Positions 36,042 to 45,296 of a stretch of 64,000 nt of DNA are shown here, piece after piece. A program made the position numbers and the translations under genes. The notes beneath the pieces were generated by a model, which saw only the letters and a program-made list of their open reading frames with translations, made no database searches and was not told where the DNA came from. The stretch spans positions 1 to 64,000 of the forward strand of contig NZ_RXHJ01000015.1 of assembly GCF_003955685.1 (NCBI RefSeq), read 5' to 3'. The DNA comes from Corynebacterium hylobatis. GTDB taxonomy: Bacteria; Actinomycetota; Actinomycetes; Mycobacteriales; Mycobacteriaceae. Numbering within the stretch: position 1 is the stretch's first letter; each line of letters begins with the position of its first letter.

Positions 36042-37271
36042 GTGACTGAACCTGCAGGTACCTCCGGAAACCCGAACGCCCACGTCCCCGGTATGCCGGT
36101 TGTCGCCGTCATCGGCGACGGCCAGCTGGCCCGCATGATGCAGACCGAGGCGATTGAGCTCGGCCAGTCGATCCGTCTGCTGGCGGGCGCCCCCGATTCC
36201 TCCGCCGCCCAGGTGGCCGCGGACGTGGTGCTCGGCGACTACACGGATCTCGACGATCTGCGTGAGGCCGTCCGGGGTGTTGACGTGATGACCTTCGACC
36301 ATGAGCATGTCCCCACCGAGCACCTGCGGCAGCTGATCAGCGAGGGCGTCAACGTCCAGCCCGGCCCCGAGGCCCTGGTCAACGCGCAGGACAAGCTCGT
36401 CATGCGCAGGCGCCTGCGGGAGATCGGCGCCCCGGTTCCGCCCTTCGCCGCCATCGAATCCGTCGAGGACGCCGACGCCTTCTTCGACGCCGTCGACGGC
36501 GCCGTCTGCCTCAAGGCCCGCCGTGGCGGCTACGACGGCCACGGCGTGTGGTTCCCCGCCACCCGGGAGGAGCTCGCCGAGCTGACCCGAGAGCTTCTCG
36601 ACGCCGGCACGCCCCTCATGGCGGAGCAGAAGGTCGCGCTGGTCCGCGAGCTCTCCGCCATGGTCGCCCGCCGCCCCTCGGGCCAGGTCGTGCCGTGGCC
36701 GGTCGTGGAGTCGGTCCAGACGAACGGCATCTGCACCGAGGCCGTCGCCCCGGCACCCGAGCTGTCCGCCGAGCTTGCCGGACGCGCCCAGGAACTCGCG
36801 GTGAGCATCGCAGAGGAACTCGGCGTCACCGGCGCACTGGCCGTCGAACTCTTCGAGTTCCGCGACGAGAACGGCCAGCCCACCATCGCCGTCAACGAAC
36901 TGGCCATGCGCCCGCACAACACCGGCCACTGGACCCAGGACGGTTGCGTGACCAGCCAGTTCGAACAGCACCTGCGCGCCGTCCTCGACTACCCGCTGGG
37001 CAGCGTCGAGACCACCGCCCCGGTCACCGTCATGGCCAACGTCCTCGGCGGGGACGTCGACCCGGAGCTGCCCATGGCCCGCCGCATGGCCGATGTGTGG
37101 GAGCGTTTCCCGGCCGCGAAGATCCACCTCTACGGCAAGACCTGGCGCGCGGGCCGCAAGATCGGCCATGTCAACCTGGCGGGCGATGACCTGCCGCGCG
37201 TGCGTCGAGAAGCGAACCTCGCCGCCGATTACCTCGTCAACGCCCGCTGGGCTGACGGTTACACCGCTTAA
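36042..37271 (+). CDS. purK: 5-(carboxyamino)imidazole ribonucleotide synthase
   Basis: An ATP-grasp enzyme of 409 residues that carboxylates AIR to N5-CAIR in purine synthesis. Motifs are VVAVIGDGQLARMM near the N-terminus, DHEHVP, CLKARRGGYDGHGVW in the ATP-binding core and NELAMRPHNTGHWT. GTG 36042 is supported by the -10 box; an ATG at 36093 would remove 17 non-conserved residues and is the alternative. It is followed 12 bases later by purE, its functional partner. Confidence 0.95.
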   Translation: MTEPAGTSGNPNAHVPGMPVVAVIGDGQLARMMQTEAIELGQSIRLLAGAPDSSAAQVAADVVLGDYTDLDDLREAVRGVDVMTFDHEHVPTEHLRQLISEGVNVQPGPEALVNAQDKLVMRRRLREIGAPVPPFAAIESVEDADAFFDAVDGAVCLKARRGGYDGHGVWFPATREELAELTRELLDAGTPLMAEQKVALVRELSAMVARRPSGQVVPWPVVESVQTNGICTEAVAPAPELSAELAGRAQELAVSIAEELGVTGALAVELFEFRDENGQPTIAVNELAMRPHNTGHWTQDGCVTSQFEQHLRAVLDYPLGSVETTAPVTVMANVLGGDVDPELPMARRMADVWERFPAAKIHLYGKTWRAGRKIGHVNLAGDDLPRVRREANLAADYLVNARWADGYTA

Positions 37272-37283
37272 AGGAGAACTGGA

Positions 37284-37784
37284 ATGCCCCCTCTCGTCGG
37301 CATCATCATGGGCTCGGACTCGGACTGGCCCACCGTCGCCCCCGCAGCCGAGGCCCTCGCCGAATTCGGCGTCCCCCTCGAGGTCGGCGTCATGTCCGCC
37401 CACCGCACCCCGGAGCGCATGCTCGCCTACGCCAAGTCCGCCCACGAGCGCGGCCTCAAGGTCATCATCGCCTGCGCCGGCGGTGCCGCCCACCTGCCGG
37501 GCATGGTCGCCGCAGCAACCCCCCTGCCCGTCATCGGTGTGCCGCGCGCCCTCAAGGACCTCGACGGCCTGGACTCCCTGCTCTCCATCGTGCAGATGCC
37601 CTCCGGTGTCCCCGTCGCCACCGTCTCCATCGGCGGCGCCAAGAACGCCGGCCTGCTGGCCGTGCGCATCCTCGGTGCCGGCGACCCGGCCCTGACCGAG
37701 AAGATGGCCGAGTACCAGAAGAAGATGGCCGCCGAGGTCGAGGCCAAGGACGAGGCCCTGCGCAGGCAGCTGCTCGAGGGGTAG
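37284..37784 (+). CDS. purE: N5-CAIR mutase
   Basis: Converts N5-CAIR to CAIR, the step after PurK. The 166-residue protein has the signature MGSDSDWPT near residue 9, [10 protein letters not shown] and [12 protein letters not shown], all typical of class I PurE. AAAGGAGAA precedes the ATG, and it is cotranscribed with purK. Confidence 0.97.
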   Translation: MPPLVGIIMGSDSDWPTVAPAAEALAEFGVPLEVGVMSAHRTPERMLAYAKSAHERGLKVIIACAGGAAHLPGMVAAATPLPVIGVPRALKDLDGLDSLLSIVQMPSGVPVATVSIGGAKNAGLLAVRILGAGDPALTEKMAEYQKKMAAEVEAKDEALRRQLLEG

Positions 37785-37817
37785 CGGAGAACACCCCGGT
37801 GCGGGTAGGCAGGGGGC

Positions 37818-39200
37818 ATGACGAACCTCGCTCTGCACAACCCCAGTACCGGTCAGACGGAGGAGACGTTCCCGCGTTTCCATGATTCCGACCGCGACGA
37901 TCTCCTCGACCGTTCCACCGCCGCATTCCGGACATGGCGGGCGACCTCCATCGAAGAGCGTGCCGGGATCCTGCGCCGCACCGCCACCCTGTACCGGGAG
38001 CAGAAGGGGCAGCTCGCCGAATACATCGGCCGGGAGATGGGCAAACTGCGCCGCCAGGGGGAGAGCGAGATAGCGGTGGTCGCCGACATCTACGACTGGT
38101 ACGCCGAACATGCCCACGAGCTGCTCGCGGACCGGGAGCTGCCGGCACAGGGAGCGCTGCGGAGCTTCGTCCGGCGGGAGCCACTGGGCACGGTGCTGGG
38201 CATCATGCCGTGGAACTTCCCCTACTACCAGGTGGCGCGCTGGGCGGCACCGAATCTGCTGCTGGGCAACACACTGATCCTCAAGCACGCCTCGATCTGT
38301 CCGCTGTCCTCCCGGACCATGGAGGAACTCTTCACGGAGGCCGGTCTGCCGGTGGATGTGTTCCGGAACATCCACGCCTCCGGCTCCCAGATGGACGCCT
38401 TCGTCGCTGATCCGCGGATCGCCGCGGTCTCCCTGACCGGTTCGGAACAGGCGGGGGCGGCAGTGGCGAAGACCGCCGGGGAGAACCACAAGAAGTCCCT
38501 GCTGGAACTGGGCGGCAACGACCCTTTCCTCGTGCTCGACGACCACAACCTGGACAAGGTGCTTTCCCGCTACGTCAGTGCGCGGATGGCCAATACCGGG
38601 CAGGCGTGCAATGCCCCGAAGCGTCTCATCGTCCTTGATGAATTCTATGACCGGGCGTTCGATTTCCTCACGGAACGGATCAGCGGTCTGCCGGTCGGGG
38701 CGTGGGATGACGGGGACGCCAAGGTCGGCCCGCTGTCGTCGGTGGATGCCCGCGATGAGGTGGTCGACCGGCTGGCGGCGGCGGAGCAGGCGGGTCAGGC
38801 GCGCATTGCCGTCGGCGGCCGGGCAATCGACCGTCCGGGTGCCTTCATGGAACCGACGCTGCTCGTGGACGTCGATCCGGCCTCCGATGTGGGCTGCAAC
38901 GAGATCTTCGGCCCCGTGGCCATCCTCTACCGCGTCCGGGACATCGAGGAGGCCGTCGAGCTCGCCAACAACACGGATTACGGCCTGGGCAGCTACGTCT
39001 TCGCCAACGACCTGGAACTGGCGCAGCAGGTGGCCGCCCGCATGGAGGCCGGGATGACCTACATCAATGAGACTGGTGCCTCCCGGCCCGGCCTGCCCTT
39101 CGGCGGCATCGGCCGTTCCGGTTACGGTCGGGAACTGGCGGAGTGGGGCATCCGGGAGTTCGCCAACGAGCACCTCTACCGCGTCAGCCCACCGATGTGA
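37818..39200 (+). CDS. Succinate-semialdehyde/aldehyde dehydrogenase family protein
   Basis: A 460-residue NAD(P)-dependent aldehyde dehydrogenase. It shows MPWNFPYYQ (cofactor-binding start), the catalytic Glu in LELGGNDPF and the nucleophile Cys in NTGQACNAPKR. The CNAP context and length fit the succinate-semialdehyde dehydrogenase GabD-like group, but the substrate is not certain. It stands as a single gene after purE. Confidence 0.9.
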   Translation: MTNLALHNPSTGQTEETFPRFHDSDRDDLLDRSTAAFRTWRATSIEERAGILRRTATLYREQKGQLAEYIGREMGKLRRQGESEIAVVADIYDWYAEHAHELLADRELPAQGALRSFVRREPLGTVLGIMPWNFPYYQVARWAAPNLLLGNTLILKHASICPLSSRTMEELFTEAGLPVDVFRNIHASGSQMDAFVADPRIAAVSLTGSEQAGAAVAKTAGENHKKSLLELGGNDPFLVLDDHNLDKVLSRYVSARMANTGQACNAPKRLIVLDEFYDRAFDFLTERISGLPVGAWDDGDAKVGPLSSVDARDEVVDRLAAAEQAGQARIAVGGRAIDRPGAFMEPTLLVDVDPASDVGCNEIFGPVAILYRVRDIEEAVELANNTDYGLGSYVFANDLELAQQVAARMEAGMTYINETGASRPGLPFGGIGRSGYGRELAEWGIREFANEHLYRVSPPM

Positions 39201-39237
39201 CAGCGGGCCGGCGGCACTTTGTTCGGGTCTCCCTCGA

Positions 39238-39265
39238 ACACCCCTGGTTTCCGTGTCCGGGGTGT
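39238..39265. repeat. Weak inverted repeat after the aldehyde dehydrogenase
   Basis: ACACCCC (39238-39244) can pair with GGGGTGT (39259-39265), and GTTCG/CGAAC overlaps upstream (39221-39239). Possibly a weak terminator; no T-run follows. Confidence 0.3.
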
Positions 39266-39269
39266 CAGC

Positions 39270-39275
39270 TAATTT
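39270..39275 (+). promoter_or_regulatory. -10 box for the small three-gene unit
   Basis: TAATTT ends 6 bases before the ATG at 39282. Confidence 0.35.
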
Positions 39276-39281
39276 GATCGC

Positions 39282-39548
39282 ATGCCTGAAAAATCCCCGC
39301 GGGCCATGACCACGGCCGCCGATGTCCAGTGGTTGCGCAGCCGACGCCGCCTGGCCACCACCGAAGCAGAACACACCGCTGTCCGTGCCCGTATGATGCA
39401 GCTGGCACGCGACCTGGAGAAGCGGGAGACGCCAGTCAGCCCCATGTTCTGGGTCCTCGGCGGAGTCGCGGTGATCGGGTTGGGGCTGCTCCTGGGTGTC
39501 CTGATCTTCCAGCTGGCTGATGCGATGTGGAGCTCGTTGAACTCATGA
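39282..39548 (+). CDS. Small single-pass membrane protein, unknown function
   Basis: An 88-residue protein with a basic, helical N-terminal half (about 1-48, MTTAADVQWLRSRRRLATTE) and one hydrophobic helix at about 53-78 (VSPMFWVLGGVAVIGLGLLL). It overlaps the next gene by 4 bases (ATGA), so both are coupled. Not recognised. Confidence 0.7.
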   Translation: MPEKSPRAMTTAADVQWLRSRRRLATTEAEHTAVRARMMQLARDLEKRETPVSPMFWVLGGVAVIGLGLLLGVLIFQLADAMWSSLNS

Positions 39549-39988
39549 ACAAGAACAGTTCCGGATGCGGCATGCTCCTGGTGGGCGTGTTCGTCCTCGG
39601 GGCGATCATGTGGGGCATCGCCATCCTGTTGTGGGTATTGGCTTTCGCGGTGCCTGCGGTGGCTCTGTTCGTCGGCGGCTATATGTTCGTCCAGGCCAGG
39701 ACCTCGGCCGATGAGTCCACTCAGGCCCGGGCCGTGGAGGCGGAGATCGAGGCCCTGGCCCGCGACACCTCCCTGGATCTGGCGGAGACGATCACCCGCT
39801 GGGACAGTCTCATCCTGACAAAGGGCATCGGCACCCCGTTGGAGGGGCAGGAGCAGGAGGCCGCTGAGATCCACCGGCGTCTGCTCGCCGCGCATGAGAC
39901 CCTCCACGCGGCGATCACCCCGGCCCATAGGATTGAGGCTGTCCTGCACGCGGAGACTCTCCGCGCCACCGCGCAATCCTTTCTTTAG
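39545..39988 (+). CDS. Membrane protein with a helical cytoplasmic tail, unknown function
   Basis: A 147-residue protein. Residues about 8-48 are strongly hydrophobic and can form one hairpin of two helices; the rest is acidic and helical (TSADESTQARAVEAEIEALA). ATG 39545 overlaps the previous stop (ATGA). It is followed by the YdcF gene after 8 bases. Not recognised. Confidence 0.7.
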   Translation: MNKNSSGCGMLLVGVFVLGAIMWGIAILLWVLAFAVPAVALFVGGYMFVQARTSADESTQARAVEAEIEALARDTSLDLAETITRWDSLILTKGIGTPLEGQEQEAAEIHRRLLAAHETLHAAITPAHRIEAVLHAETLRATAQSFL

Positions 39989-39996
39989 GAGCTGCC

Positions 39997-40437
39997 ATGC
40001 CGATCCTGGTTCTCGGTGCCCGCACGCGCCACGGGTATCCGGGCCGTATCCTCGAGGCCCGGCTGCAGAAAGCACTCTCGATTCTCGACGCCCGCCCCAT
40101 CATCGTCTCCGGCCGTGGCGAGGCCGCGGCCATGGCGGACTGGCTGGTGGAAAGCGGCGTCGATAAGCAGTTGATCCTGCAGGAGCCTCGGGCGGCCAGC
40201 ACGAACGAGAACCTGGAGAATGCCCGCGCGCTGCTTCCGGATACCCGGTGCTGGACTGTAGTGACCAGCGATTTCCACGTCTGGCGCACCCGTCTATGGG
40301 CCTGGCATCTGGGCATTCCGGTGACGGTGGTCAGCGCCCGCACCCCGGCACCCCGGTTGGCGGTTGCCCTGCTGCGCGAATGCCTGGCGTTGCCGCATTC
40401 GGTGCTGCGCATCGGGTGGCGGCGGCTGCTGGGTTGA
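39997..40437 (+). CDS. YdcF/DUF218 family protein
   Basis: A 146-residue protein of the ElyC/SanA/YdcF family (DUF218). The nucleotide-like core shows IIVSGRGEAAAMADWL, followed by STNENLENARALL and VVTSDFHVWRTRLW, the family SxxN and T(S/N)xxH elements. No signal peptide. DUF218 relatives are tied to envelope biogenesis, but the function here is unknown. Last gene of the small three-gene unit, convergent with the YbdK-type ligase. Confidence 0.82.
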   Translation: MPILVLGARTRHGYPGRILEARLQKALSILDARPIIVSGRGEAAAMADWLVESGVDKQLILQEPRAASTNENLENARALLPDTRCWTVVTSDFHVWRTRLWAWHLGIPVTVVSARTPAPRLAVALLRECLALPHSVLRIGWRRLLG

Positions 40438-40442
40438 GCCTT

Positions 40443-41573
40443 TCAGCCGTTGTGGTGGGTGACCTCGTGCGCGGCGGAGACCACGTCGTACATGTTCTGG
40501 CGCCGGGCGTATGCCTCACGCTGGCGTCGTGCCCCGGAATCGGAGCGGAGGATGGCCTCGACCGTCTTCGTCACCGCCTCTTCCTCCCCGTACTTGAGCA
40601 GTGCGGGGCGGACGTGGTTGAGCAGACTCGCGATCACCTCGGCGGCCGGGGCGCGACGCCCTGTGGAGGGGAGGATGAGCGTCGAGTTGACGCCGTCGCG
40701 GCTGGCCTGCCATGACCATGTTTTCAGCAGCTCACCCCGGATCGGGTCGGGTTCGACTCCGTCGTGCCAGGCGCAGGCTGCCGTCTCCACCAGTGCCCGG
40801 ATGAGCGCCGCAATCGCCGCCGCATGTTCAGCCTCCGGACACACATCAGCCACCCGCACCTCAATGGTGGGGAAGCGTTCGGCGAGCCGGGCATCGAAAT
40901 AGAGCATGCCGATGTCCATGGGCACCTGGGTGTCCAACAGGGCCTCGCATAACCTGTCATAGCTGTCGACTGACCCGAAGATCTCCGTCGGCCCTGCCGT
41001 CGGCCACCGGTTCCACAACTGGTAGCGGTAGGAGGCGAAGCCGGTGTCGACCCCGCCCCAGAACGGGGAGTTCGCACTGAGCGCCAGGATTGCCGGCAGC
41101 CAGACACGGATCCGGTCCATGACCGCGATTCCCTCTTCGCGGGAATTGATCTCGACATGGACATGGAAACCGCAGGTGAGCTGTTCCACGGCGGTGATCC
41201 CGAAGCTGTCCCGGATCTGCCGGAACCGTGGGGTCGGCACCAGGTGGGGGATGAGCGCGCCGGGGGCGGTGGGCAGAGCCACCACTCGGCCTCCCACCTG
41301 TGCGGCGGCTTCCTCGGCCATGGCGCGACCCGTGCGGATGGCCGTCAGCTGAGCTGCCAGGGTGGTCTGCGGTGGGGACACCACCTCGATCTGCTCCTGC
41401 TTGAACTCCTGGGTGATCGTGTGGCCGCTGCGGGAGCGTCGTCGGGCCAGTTTCACGAGCTGTTCTGCCGCCGGCAGCGGATGCAGGCTGCCGGCTTCCA
41501 CGAGGAGCAGTTCCTCTTCGACCCCGAATTTCCGCACTGAGTCCTGGCTGCGGGATTCCTGGCGCATGGTCAT
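40443..41573 (-). CDS. YbdK-type carboxylate-amine ligase (GCS2 family)
   Basis: A 376-residue glutamate-cysteine-ligase-like protein. Features are KFGVEEELLLVE near residue 16, TCGFHVHVEI in the middle, and the long tail ending AHEVTHHNG. Proteins of this group have weak gamma-glutamyl ligase activity; the real substrate is not settled, and it should not be read as mycothiol or glutathione synthesis. An ATG start is used; no clear ribosome site was seen. Confidence 0.88.
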   Translation of the reverse strand: MTMRQESRSQDSVRKFGVEEELLLVEAGSLHPLPAAEQLVKLARRRSRSGHTITQEFKQEQIEVVSPPQTTLAAQLTAIRTGRAMAEEAAAQVGGRVVALPTAPGALIPHLVPTPRFRQIRDSFGITAVEQLTCGFHVHVEINSREEGIAVMDRIRVWLPAILALSANSPFWGGVDTGFASYRYQLWNRWPTAGPTEIFGSVDSYDRLCEALLDTQVPMDIGMLYFDARLAERFPTIEVRVADVCPEAEHAAAIAALIRALVETAACAWHDGVEPDPIRGELLKTWSWQASRDGVNSTLILPSTGRRAPAAEVIASLLNHVRPALLKYGEEEAVTKTVEAILRSDSGARRQREAYARRQNMYDVVSAAHEVTHHNG

Positions 41574-41772
41574 CGGCTCAGCTGGATACGGTCAGGGAAA
41601 GCGACGCCCCGGAAGGTTCCTGCATCAGTGGGCAGGACGGTGACAATCTGCGGCACGATTATGGTCCTCTCCCTCCGCTGCGGGGTGCAGCCTTCAACTC
41701 AGAATACTTATTTCCCTCATCTAATGTCGGAGAATCACGGGGTCCAGGTGAGTCCCTCATGAGTTCCCGTCA
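41574..41772. other. 199-bp intergenic region, no gene found
   Basis: The sequence between the ligase start and the small tus-linked gene is locally AT-rich around 41695-41730 and may hold the ligase promoter (TATTCT on the minus strand near 41696-41701). No strong terminator for the tus operon is visible. Confidence 0.4.
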
Positions 41773-41973
41773 TCAGCGACGCCCCCGCCGCCACGCCCAC
41801 CACGTGAGTCCGACCATGGACCCCGCCAGGAAACCCGGCCACAACGCCGGCTCCGGTTGGAAGAGGTTCCACACCGCCTGGGCCAGCGCGAGGAAGGCGA
41901 AGAAGCCGAGGAAACCGACGAGCGTCTCGTGCTGGAGCTGCCGCCGCTTTCCCCGGCCGGGGTCCGCACTCAT
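41773..41973 (-). CDS. Small two-helix membrane protein at the end of the tus operon
   Basis: A 66-residue protein with a basic N-terminus (RGKRRQLQ) and two hydrophobic stretches, about 18-37 and 44-60 (LWPGFLAGSMVGLTWWAWRRGRR). Its ATG overlaps the tusG stop (ATGA), so it is coupled to the transporter. Function unknown. Confidence 0.7.
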   Translation of the reverse strand: MSADPGRGKRRQLQHETLVGFLGFFAFLALAQAVWNLFQPEPALWPGFLAGSMVGLTWWAWRRGRR

Positions 41974-42797
41974 GCCTTCACACCTCCGGCAGTCAGTCCG
42001 GAGACGATACGACGCTGGAAGATGAGCACCATGATGATCAACGGAATGGTGACCAGCGCACCGGCGGCCATGATCGAGGCGTAGGGGTACTCGAAAGCCG
42101 AGGGCCCGGAGAAGCGCGCGATGGCGACGGTGACGGGTTCGGTCGCGGTCGTCGACAGCTGGCGGGCCAGCATGAACTCGTTCCAGGTGGCGATGAACGC
42201 CAGGATCGCTGTGGTGAACAGGGCGGGGGCCGCCAGGGGCAGGAGCACGAGGCGGAAGGCCTGGCCGCGGGAGGCGCCGTCGACACGCGCGGCCTCCTCC
42301 AGTTCCCAGGGCAGCTGCCGGAAGAAGGAGACCAGGGTGTAGATGGTCAGCGGCAGGGCGAAGGAGATGTTGGGGATGATCATCGCCCGGTAGGTGCCGA
42401 TCCAGCCCAGGTCGCCGAAGAGCTGGAACAGCGGGGTGACCAGCGCGATGCCCGGGAACATGGAGGCGGCCAGGATGATGCCGGTGACCAGTCCCTTGCC
42501 GGGGAACTCCAGACGGGCCAGGGCATAGGCGGTGAACACACCGACGAGGACAGCCAGGGAGGTCGTCGTCACCGAGATGAGCAGCGAGTTGCCGATGGCC
42601 CCGAGGAAGTCGTTGCCCTTGTTGGTGGCCAGCGCGTCCCGGAAGTTCTCCAGGGTGACGTGCGTGGGCCAGGGGGTGGTGTCGAAGGTGTGGGCGCTGT
42701 CGCGCAAGGCGACCACGACCATCCAGTAGAAGGGGGCGAGCCCCCAGAACATGATGAACAGCACGCCCACGTAGTGCCAGAGTGCGGCTTTTCTCAT
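41970..42797 (-). CDS. tusG: Trehalose ABC transporter permease TusG
   Basis: A 275-residue permease with six hydrophobic segments and the EAA loop ELEEAARVDGASRGQAFRLV that contacts the ATPase. It pairs with TusF. Substrate assignment to trehalose rests on gene order (ATPase, lipoprotein, two permeases, small protein, in this orientation) matching C. glutamicum tus. ATGA overlaps join it to its neighbours on both sides. Confidence 0.85.
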   Translation of the reverse strand: MRKAALWHYVGVLFIMFWGLAPFYWMVVVALRDSAHTFDTTPWPTHVTLENFRDALATNKGNDFLGAIGNSLLISVTTTSLAVLVGVFTAYALARLEFPGKGLVTGIILAASMFPGIALVTPLFQLFGDLGWIGTYRAMIIPNISFALPLTIYTLVSFFRQLPWELEEAARVDGASRGQAFRLVLLPLAAPALFTTAILAFIATWNEFMLARQLSTTATEPVTVAIARFSGPSAFEYPYASIMAAGALVTIPLIIMVLIFQRRIVSGLTAGGVKA

Positions 42798-43801
42798 GCC
42801 GTCACCTCCTGCTTCTTCCTTGCTTCCCGACGTTTCCTCAACCCAGGGACCTTCCGACCCTTCACACCGCGTTGCCCGGAGACGTCGGCGCCGAGGAAGC
42901 GGATCATGATGAACGCGACGGCGAAGATGAGCAGGAAGATCAGCGTGGAGAGAGCCGAGGCGGAGTTGAAGTTGTTCTGCCGCATGTCCTCGACCACCAG
43001 CTGGGAGATGGTGGCGGTGGGAGAGTTGGAGGAGGCGGAGATCATGATGACGGGAAGGTCGTACATGCGCAGCGCATCCAGGGTGCGGAAGAGGACCGCC
43101 ACCATGAGCGCCGGTTTGACCAGGGGCATGGTGATCAGCCGGAACTGCTGCCAGCGGGAGGCACCGTCCACGCGGGAGGCCTCGTAGATCTCCTTGGGGA
43201 TCATCTGCAGTCCGGCGAGGATGAGCAGTGCCATGAAGGGGGCCGTCTTCCACACGTCCGCGACGATGACGGCGGCCCGGGCGGCCCAGGGATCGGTGGT
43301 CCAGCTGATGTCCAGGTTGAACAACTCGTTGATGATGCCCCGGTCGGCGAAGATGAACTGCCACAGCTTCGCCGTCACGGCGGTGGGGATCGCCCAGGGG
43401 ATGAGCACCGCCGCACGCACCAGGCCCCGGCCGCGGTACTCGTGATTCATGATCAGCGCCATGATCATGCCGAGGATCGTCTCCAGGGTCACGGTCACCA
43501 CGGTGAAGAACAGTGTGATGCGCACGGCAGGCCAGAAATCGGTGGCCAGCACGCCCGGGGGACAGGTGGAGACCACCCCGGAGGACGACATGCACCGGTT
43601 GGTCAGCCAGTAGAGATAGTTGTCGAAACCGGCGAAACCGCCCTCGACGAACAGGCCGGTGGCGGGGTCGAGGCCCTTGTCGGCCTGGAAGGACAGGAAG
43701 AGGGCGCGCAGGATCGGGTAGCCGATGACCACGGCCAGGACGATCAACGCGGGGGCGATCAGCCAGGCCGCCGAGCGGGTCTGGCTGGCACGTTTCAGCA
43801 T
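42794..43801 (-). CDS. tusF: Trehalose ABC transporter permease TusF
   Basis: A 335-residue permease with six or more hydrophobic segments, the EAA loop EASRVDGASRWQQFRLI, and a long basic C-terminal tail (GRKVPGLRKRREARKK). It follows a hairpin that separates it from tusE and overlaps tusG by 4 bases. Confidence 0.86.
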   Translation of the reverse strand: MLKRASQTRSAAWLIAPALIVLAVVIGYPILRALFLSFQADKGLDPATGLFVEGGFAGFDNYLYWLTNRCMSSSGVVSTCPPGVLATDFWPAVRITLFFTVVTVTLETILGMIMALIMNHEYRGRGLVRAAVLIPWAIPTAVTAKLWQFIFADRGIINELFNLDISWTTDPWAARAAVIVADVWKTAPFMALLILAGLQMIPKEIYEASRVDGASRWQQFRLITMPLVKPALMVAVLFRTLDALRMYDLPVIMISASSNSPTATISQLVVEDMRQNNFNSASALSTLIFLLIFAVAFIMIRFLGADVSGQRGVKGRKVPGLRKRREARKKQEVTA

Positions 43802-43845
43802 GTGCGGCTCCTTGGAGGAAAAGTGTCACCTCCCACAAAACCACA

Positions 43846-43873
43846 GAAAACCTGCCCGGGTGGGCAGGTTTTC
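43846..43873 (-). terminator. Attenuator hairpin between tusE and tusF
   Basis: GAAAACCTGCCC at 43846-43857 and GGGCAGGTTTTC at 43862-43873 pair perfectly over 12 bp around a 4-base loop; TGTGGTTTTGTGGG follows on the minus strand. It should reduce permease transcripts relative to the abundant lipoprotein, a usual arrangement in such operons. Confidence 0.75.
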
Positions 43874-43896
43874 AGCGGGTCGTGCGGGGAGGGAAC

Positions 43897-45195
43897 CTAG
43901 TTGGAGGCGTTCTCGATGGCGGCCCGCATGTCGGTGGTGGCGTCGTCGACGGACTTGCCGGCGGTCAGCGCCGCGTAGGCGTTGTCCTGGATGGCCTTGG
44001 AGATGGCCGGGTAGAACGGGGAGACCGGACGCGGCGCTGCGTTGTCCAGGGATTCCTTCAGCGCCGGCAGGTACGGGAACTGCTCGATCAGGGCGTCATC
44101 CTCGTAGATGGCGGCCAGGACCGGCGGGAAGGACGCTTCCGCGAAGGAGGTCTGGTTCTCCTCGTTGATGACGAACTCGATGAAGTCACGCGCGGTGGCC
44201 TTGTTCTCCGAGTTGATGTTGATGCCGTTGTTGTAGCCACCCAGGGTGGAGACACCGACACCGTCCTGGCCGACCAGCGGCTGGACCTCGAAGTTGCCGG
44301 CGACGGCGGAGGTCTCACCCTCGGCGTTGGTGAACATGTAGGGCCAGTTGATGGCGTAGGCGGTCTCGCCCTCAACGAAGGCGAGGTTGGTCTCCTCCTC
44401 CGTCGCGGAGGTGGAGCCCGACGCGATGGTGCCGTTCTCGTAGCCGTCGACAAGCGCCTGCAGACCGGCACGGGAGTCGTCGGAGTCGACGGTGACATTG
44501 CCGTCGGAATCCAGAACGCCACCGCCCCAGCCCTCCATGAAGCCGACGGTGTTGACGGTCAGACCCTCGTACTGCTTGAGCTGCAGGGTCAGGCAGTCGA
44601 CATCGGCTGCCTCGGCGTCAGCACAGGAGGCCTCCAGCTCGGCCCAGTTCTCCGGGGCCTCCGGGATGATCTCCGTGTTGCGGTAGAGCAGCTGACCGTT
44701 GGTGTTCTGCGGCAGCGCGTAGAGGGTGTCGTTGTAGGTCGCGGACTCGACGGTCGCGTCCAGCAGGCCGGAGGTGTCCACCTCGAGGTCGCCCTCCAGC
44801 GGGGTGATCCACTGGTTGGCGGCGAAGTCGGCGGTCCAGATGACGTCGAGGGCCATGACATCGTAATCGGAGTTGCCGGCCTGCAGCGACTGAACCAGGG
44901 TCTCGCGCTGGGCGTCGGCCTCACCGGCCAGCTCACGGAGGGTGACCTCCTCGTCCGGATTCTCGGCGTTCCACTTCTCGATGACCGGGATGATCTTGTC
45001 GGTGTCGTTCTTGCCCATGGCGAAGGTGATCGGGCCGCGACCGTCGGCGCCGGAGGCCTCCGCGGTGGTCGTGGCGGTTGCCGTGGTGTCGGCGTCATCA
45101 TCGGTGGTGGTACAGCCCGCCAGGACCACGGAGCTGATGATGGCAACTGCGGCCAGGGAGCGTGCCGGCTTGCGCTTGAAGAAGGAGGCGTTCAC
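43897..45195 (-). CDS. tusE: Trehalose-binding lipoprotein TusE
   Basis: A 432-residue extracellular solute-binding lipoprotein. The signal peptide ends in a lipobox LAGC with Cys28, followed by a low-complexity Thr/Asp/Ala linker (about 29-55), then a family-1 binding domain (ITFAMGKNDTDKIIPVIEKW onward). The GTG start at 45195 gives a normal signal length and has AAAGGTGA upstream; the earlier in-frame ATG has no ribosome site. It lies downstream of the ATPase gene tusK. Confidence 0.88.
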   Translation of the reverse strand: MNASFFKRKPARSLAAVAIISSVVLAGCTTTDDDADTTATATTTAEASGADGRGPITFAMGKNDTDKIIPVIEKWNAENPDEEVTLRELAGEADAQRETLVQSLQAGNSDYDVMALDVIWTADFAANQWITPLEGDLEVDTSGLLDATVESATYNDTLYALPQNTNGQLLYRNTEIIPEAPENWAELEASCADAEAADVDCLTLQLKQYEGLTVNTVGFMEGWGGGVLDSDGNVTVDSDDSRAGLQALVDGYENGTIASGSTSATEEETNLAFVEGETAYAINWPYMFTNAEGETSAVAGNFEVQPLVGQDGVGVSTLGGYNNGININSENKATARDFIEFVINEENQTSFAEASFPPVLAAIYEDDALIEQFPYLPALKESLDNAAPRPVSPFYPAISKAIQDNAYAALTAGKSVDDATTDMRAAIENASN

Positions 45196-45272
45196 GGATA
45201 GGTCACCTTTCGTAACGTTTGGTGACTTCAAATCTAGTGAGGCAGCTAATACCTGATGTGGGCTTTATTTCA

Positions 45273-45296
45273 GATCACCCCTTGGCGGGGGTGATC
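45273..45296 (-). terminator. Hairpin after tusK
   Basis: GATCACCCC at 45273-45281 and GGGGTGATC at 45288-45296 form a 9-bp stem around 6 bases, overlapping the tusK stop codon. On the minus strand TGAAATAAAG follows, so it could attenuate tusK transcription into tusE, or serve as an operator. Confidence 0.5.

Noticed and set aside
35940-39374. Very long open frame (1144 codons) on the minus strand across purK, purE and the aldehyde dehydrogenase
   Set aside because: It is antisense to clearly coding genes; high GC at third codon positions produces few stops on the complementary frame. The translation shows only low-complexity Gly/Val/Asp composition.
40443-41573. Mycothiol or glutathione biosynthesis ligase
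   Set aside because: The YbdK-type fold is clear, but the substrate cannot be read from sequence; no pathway genes are adjacent.
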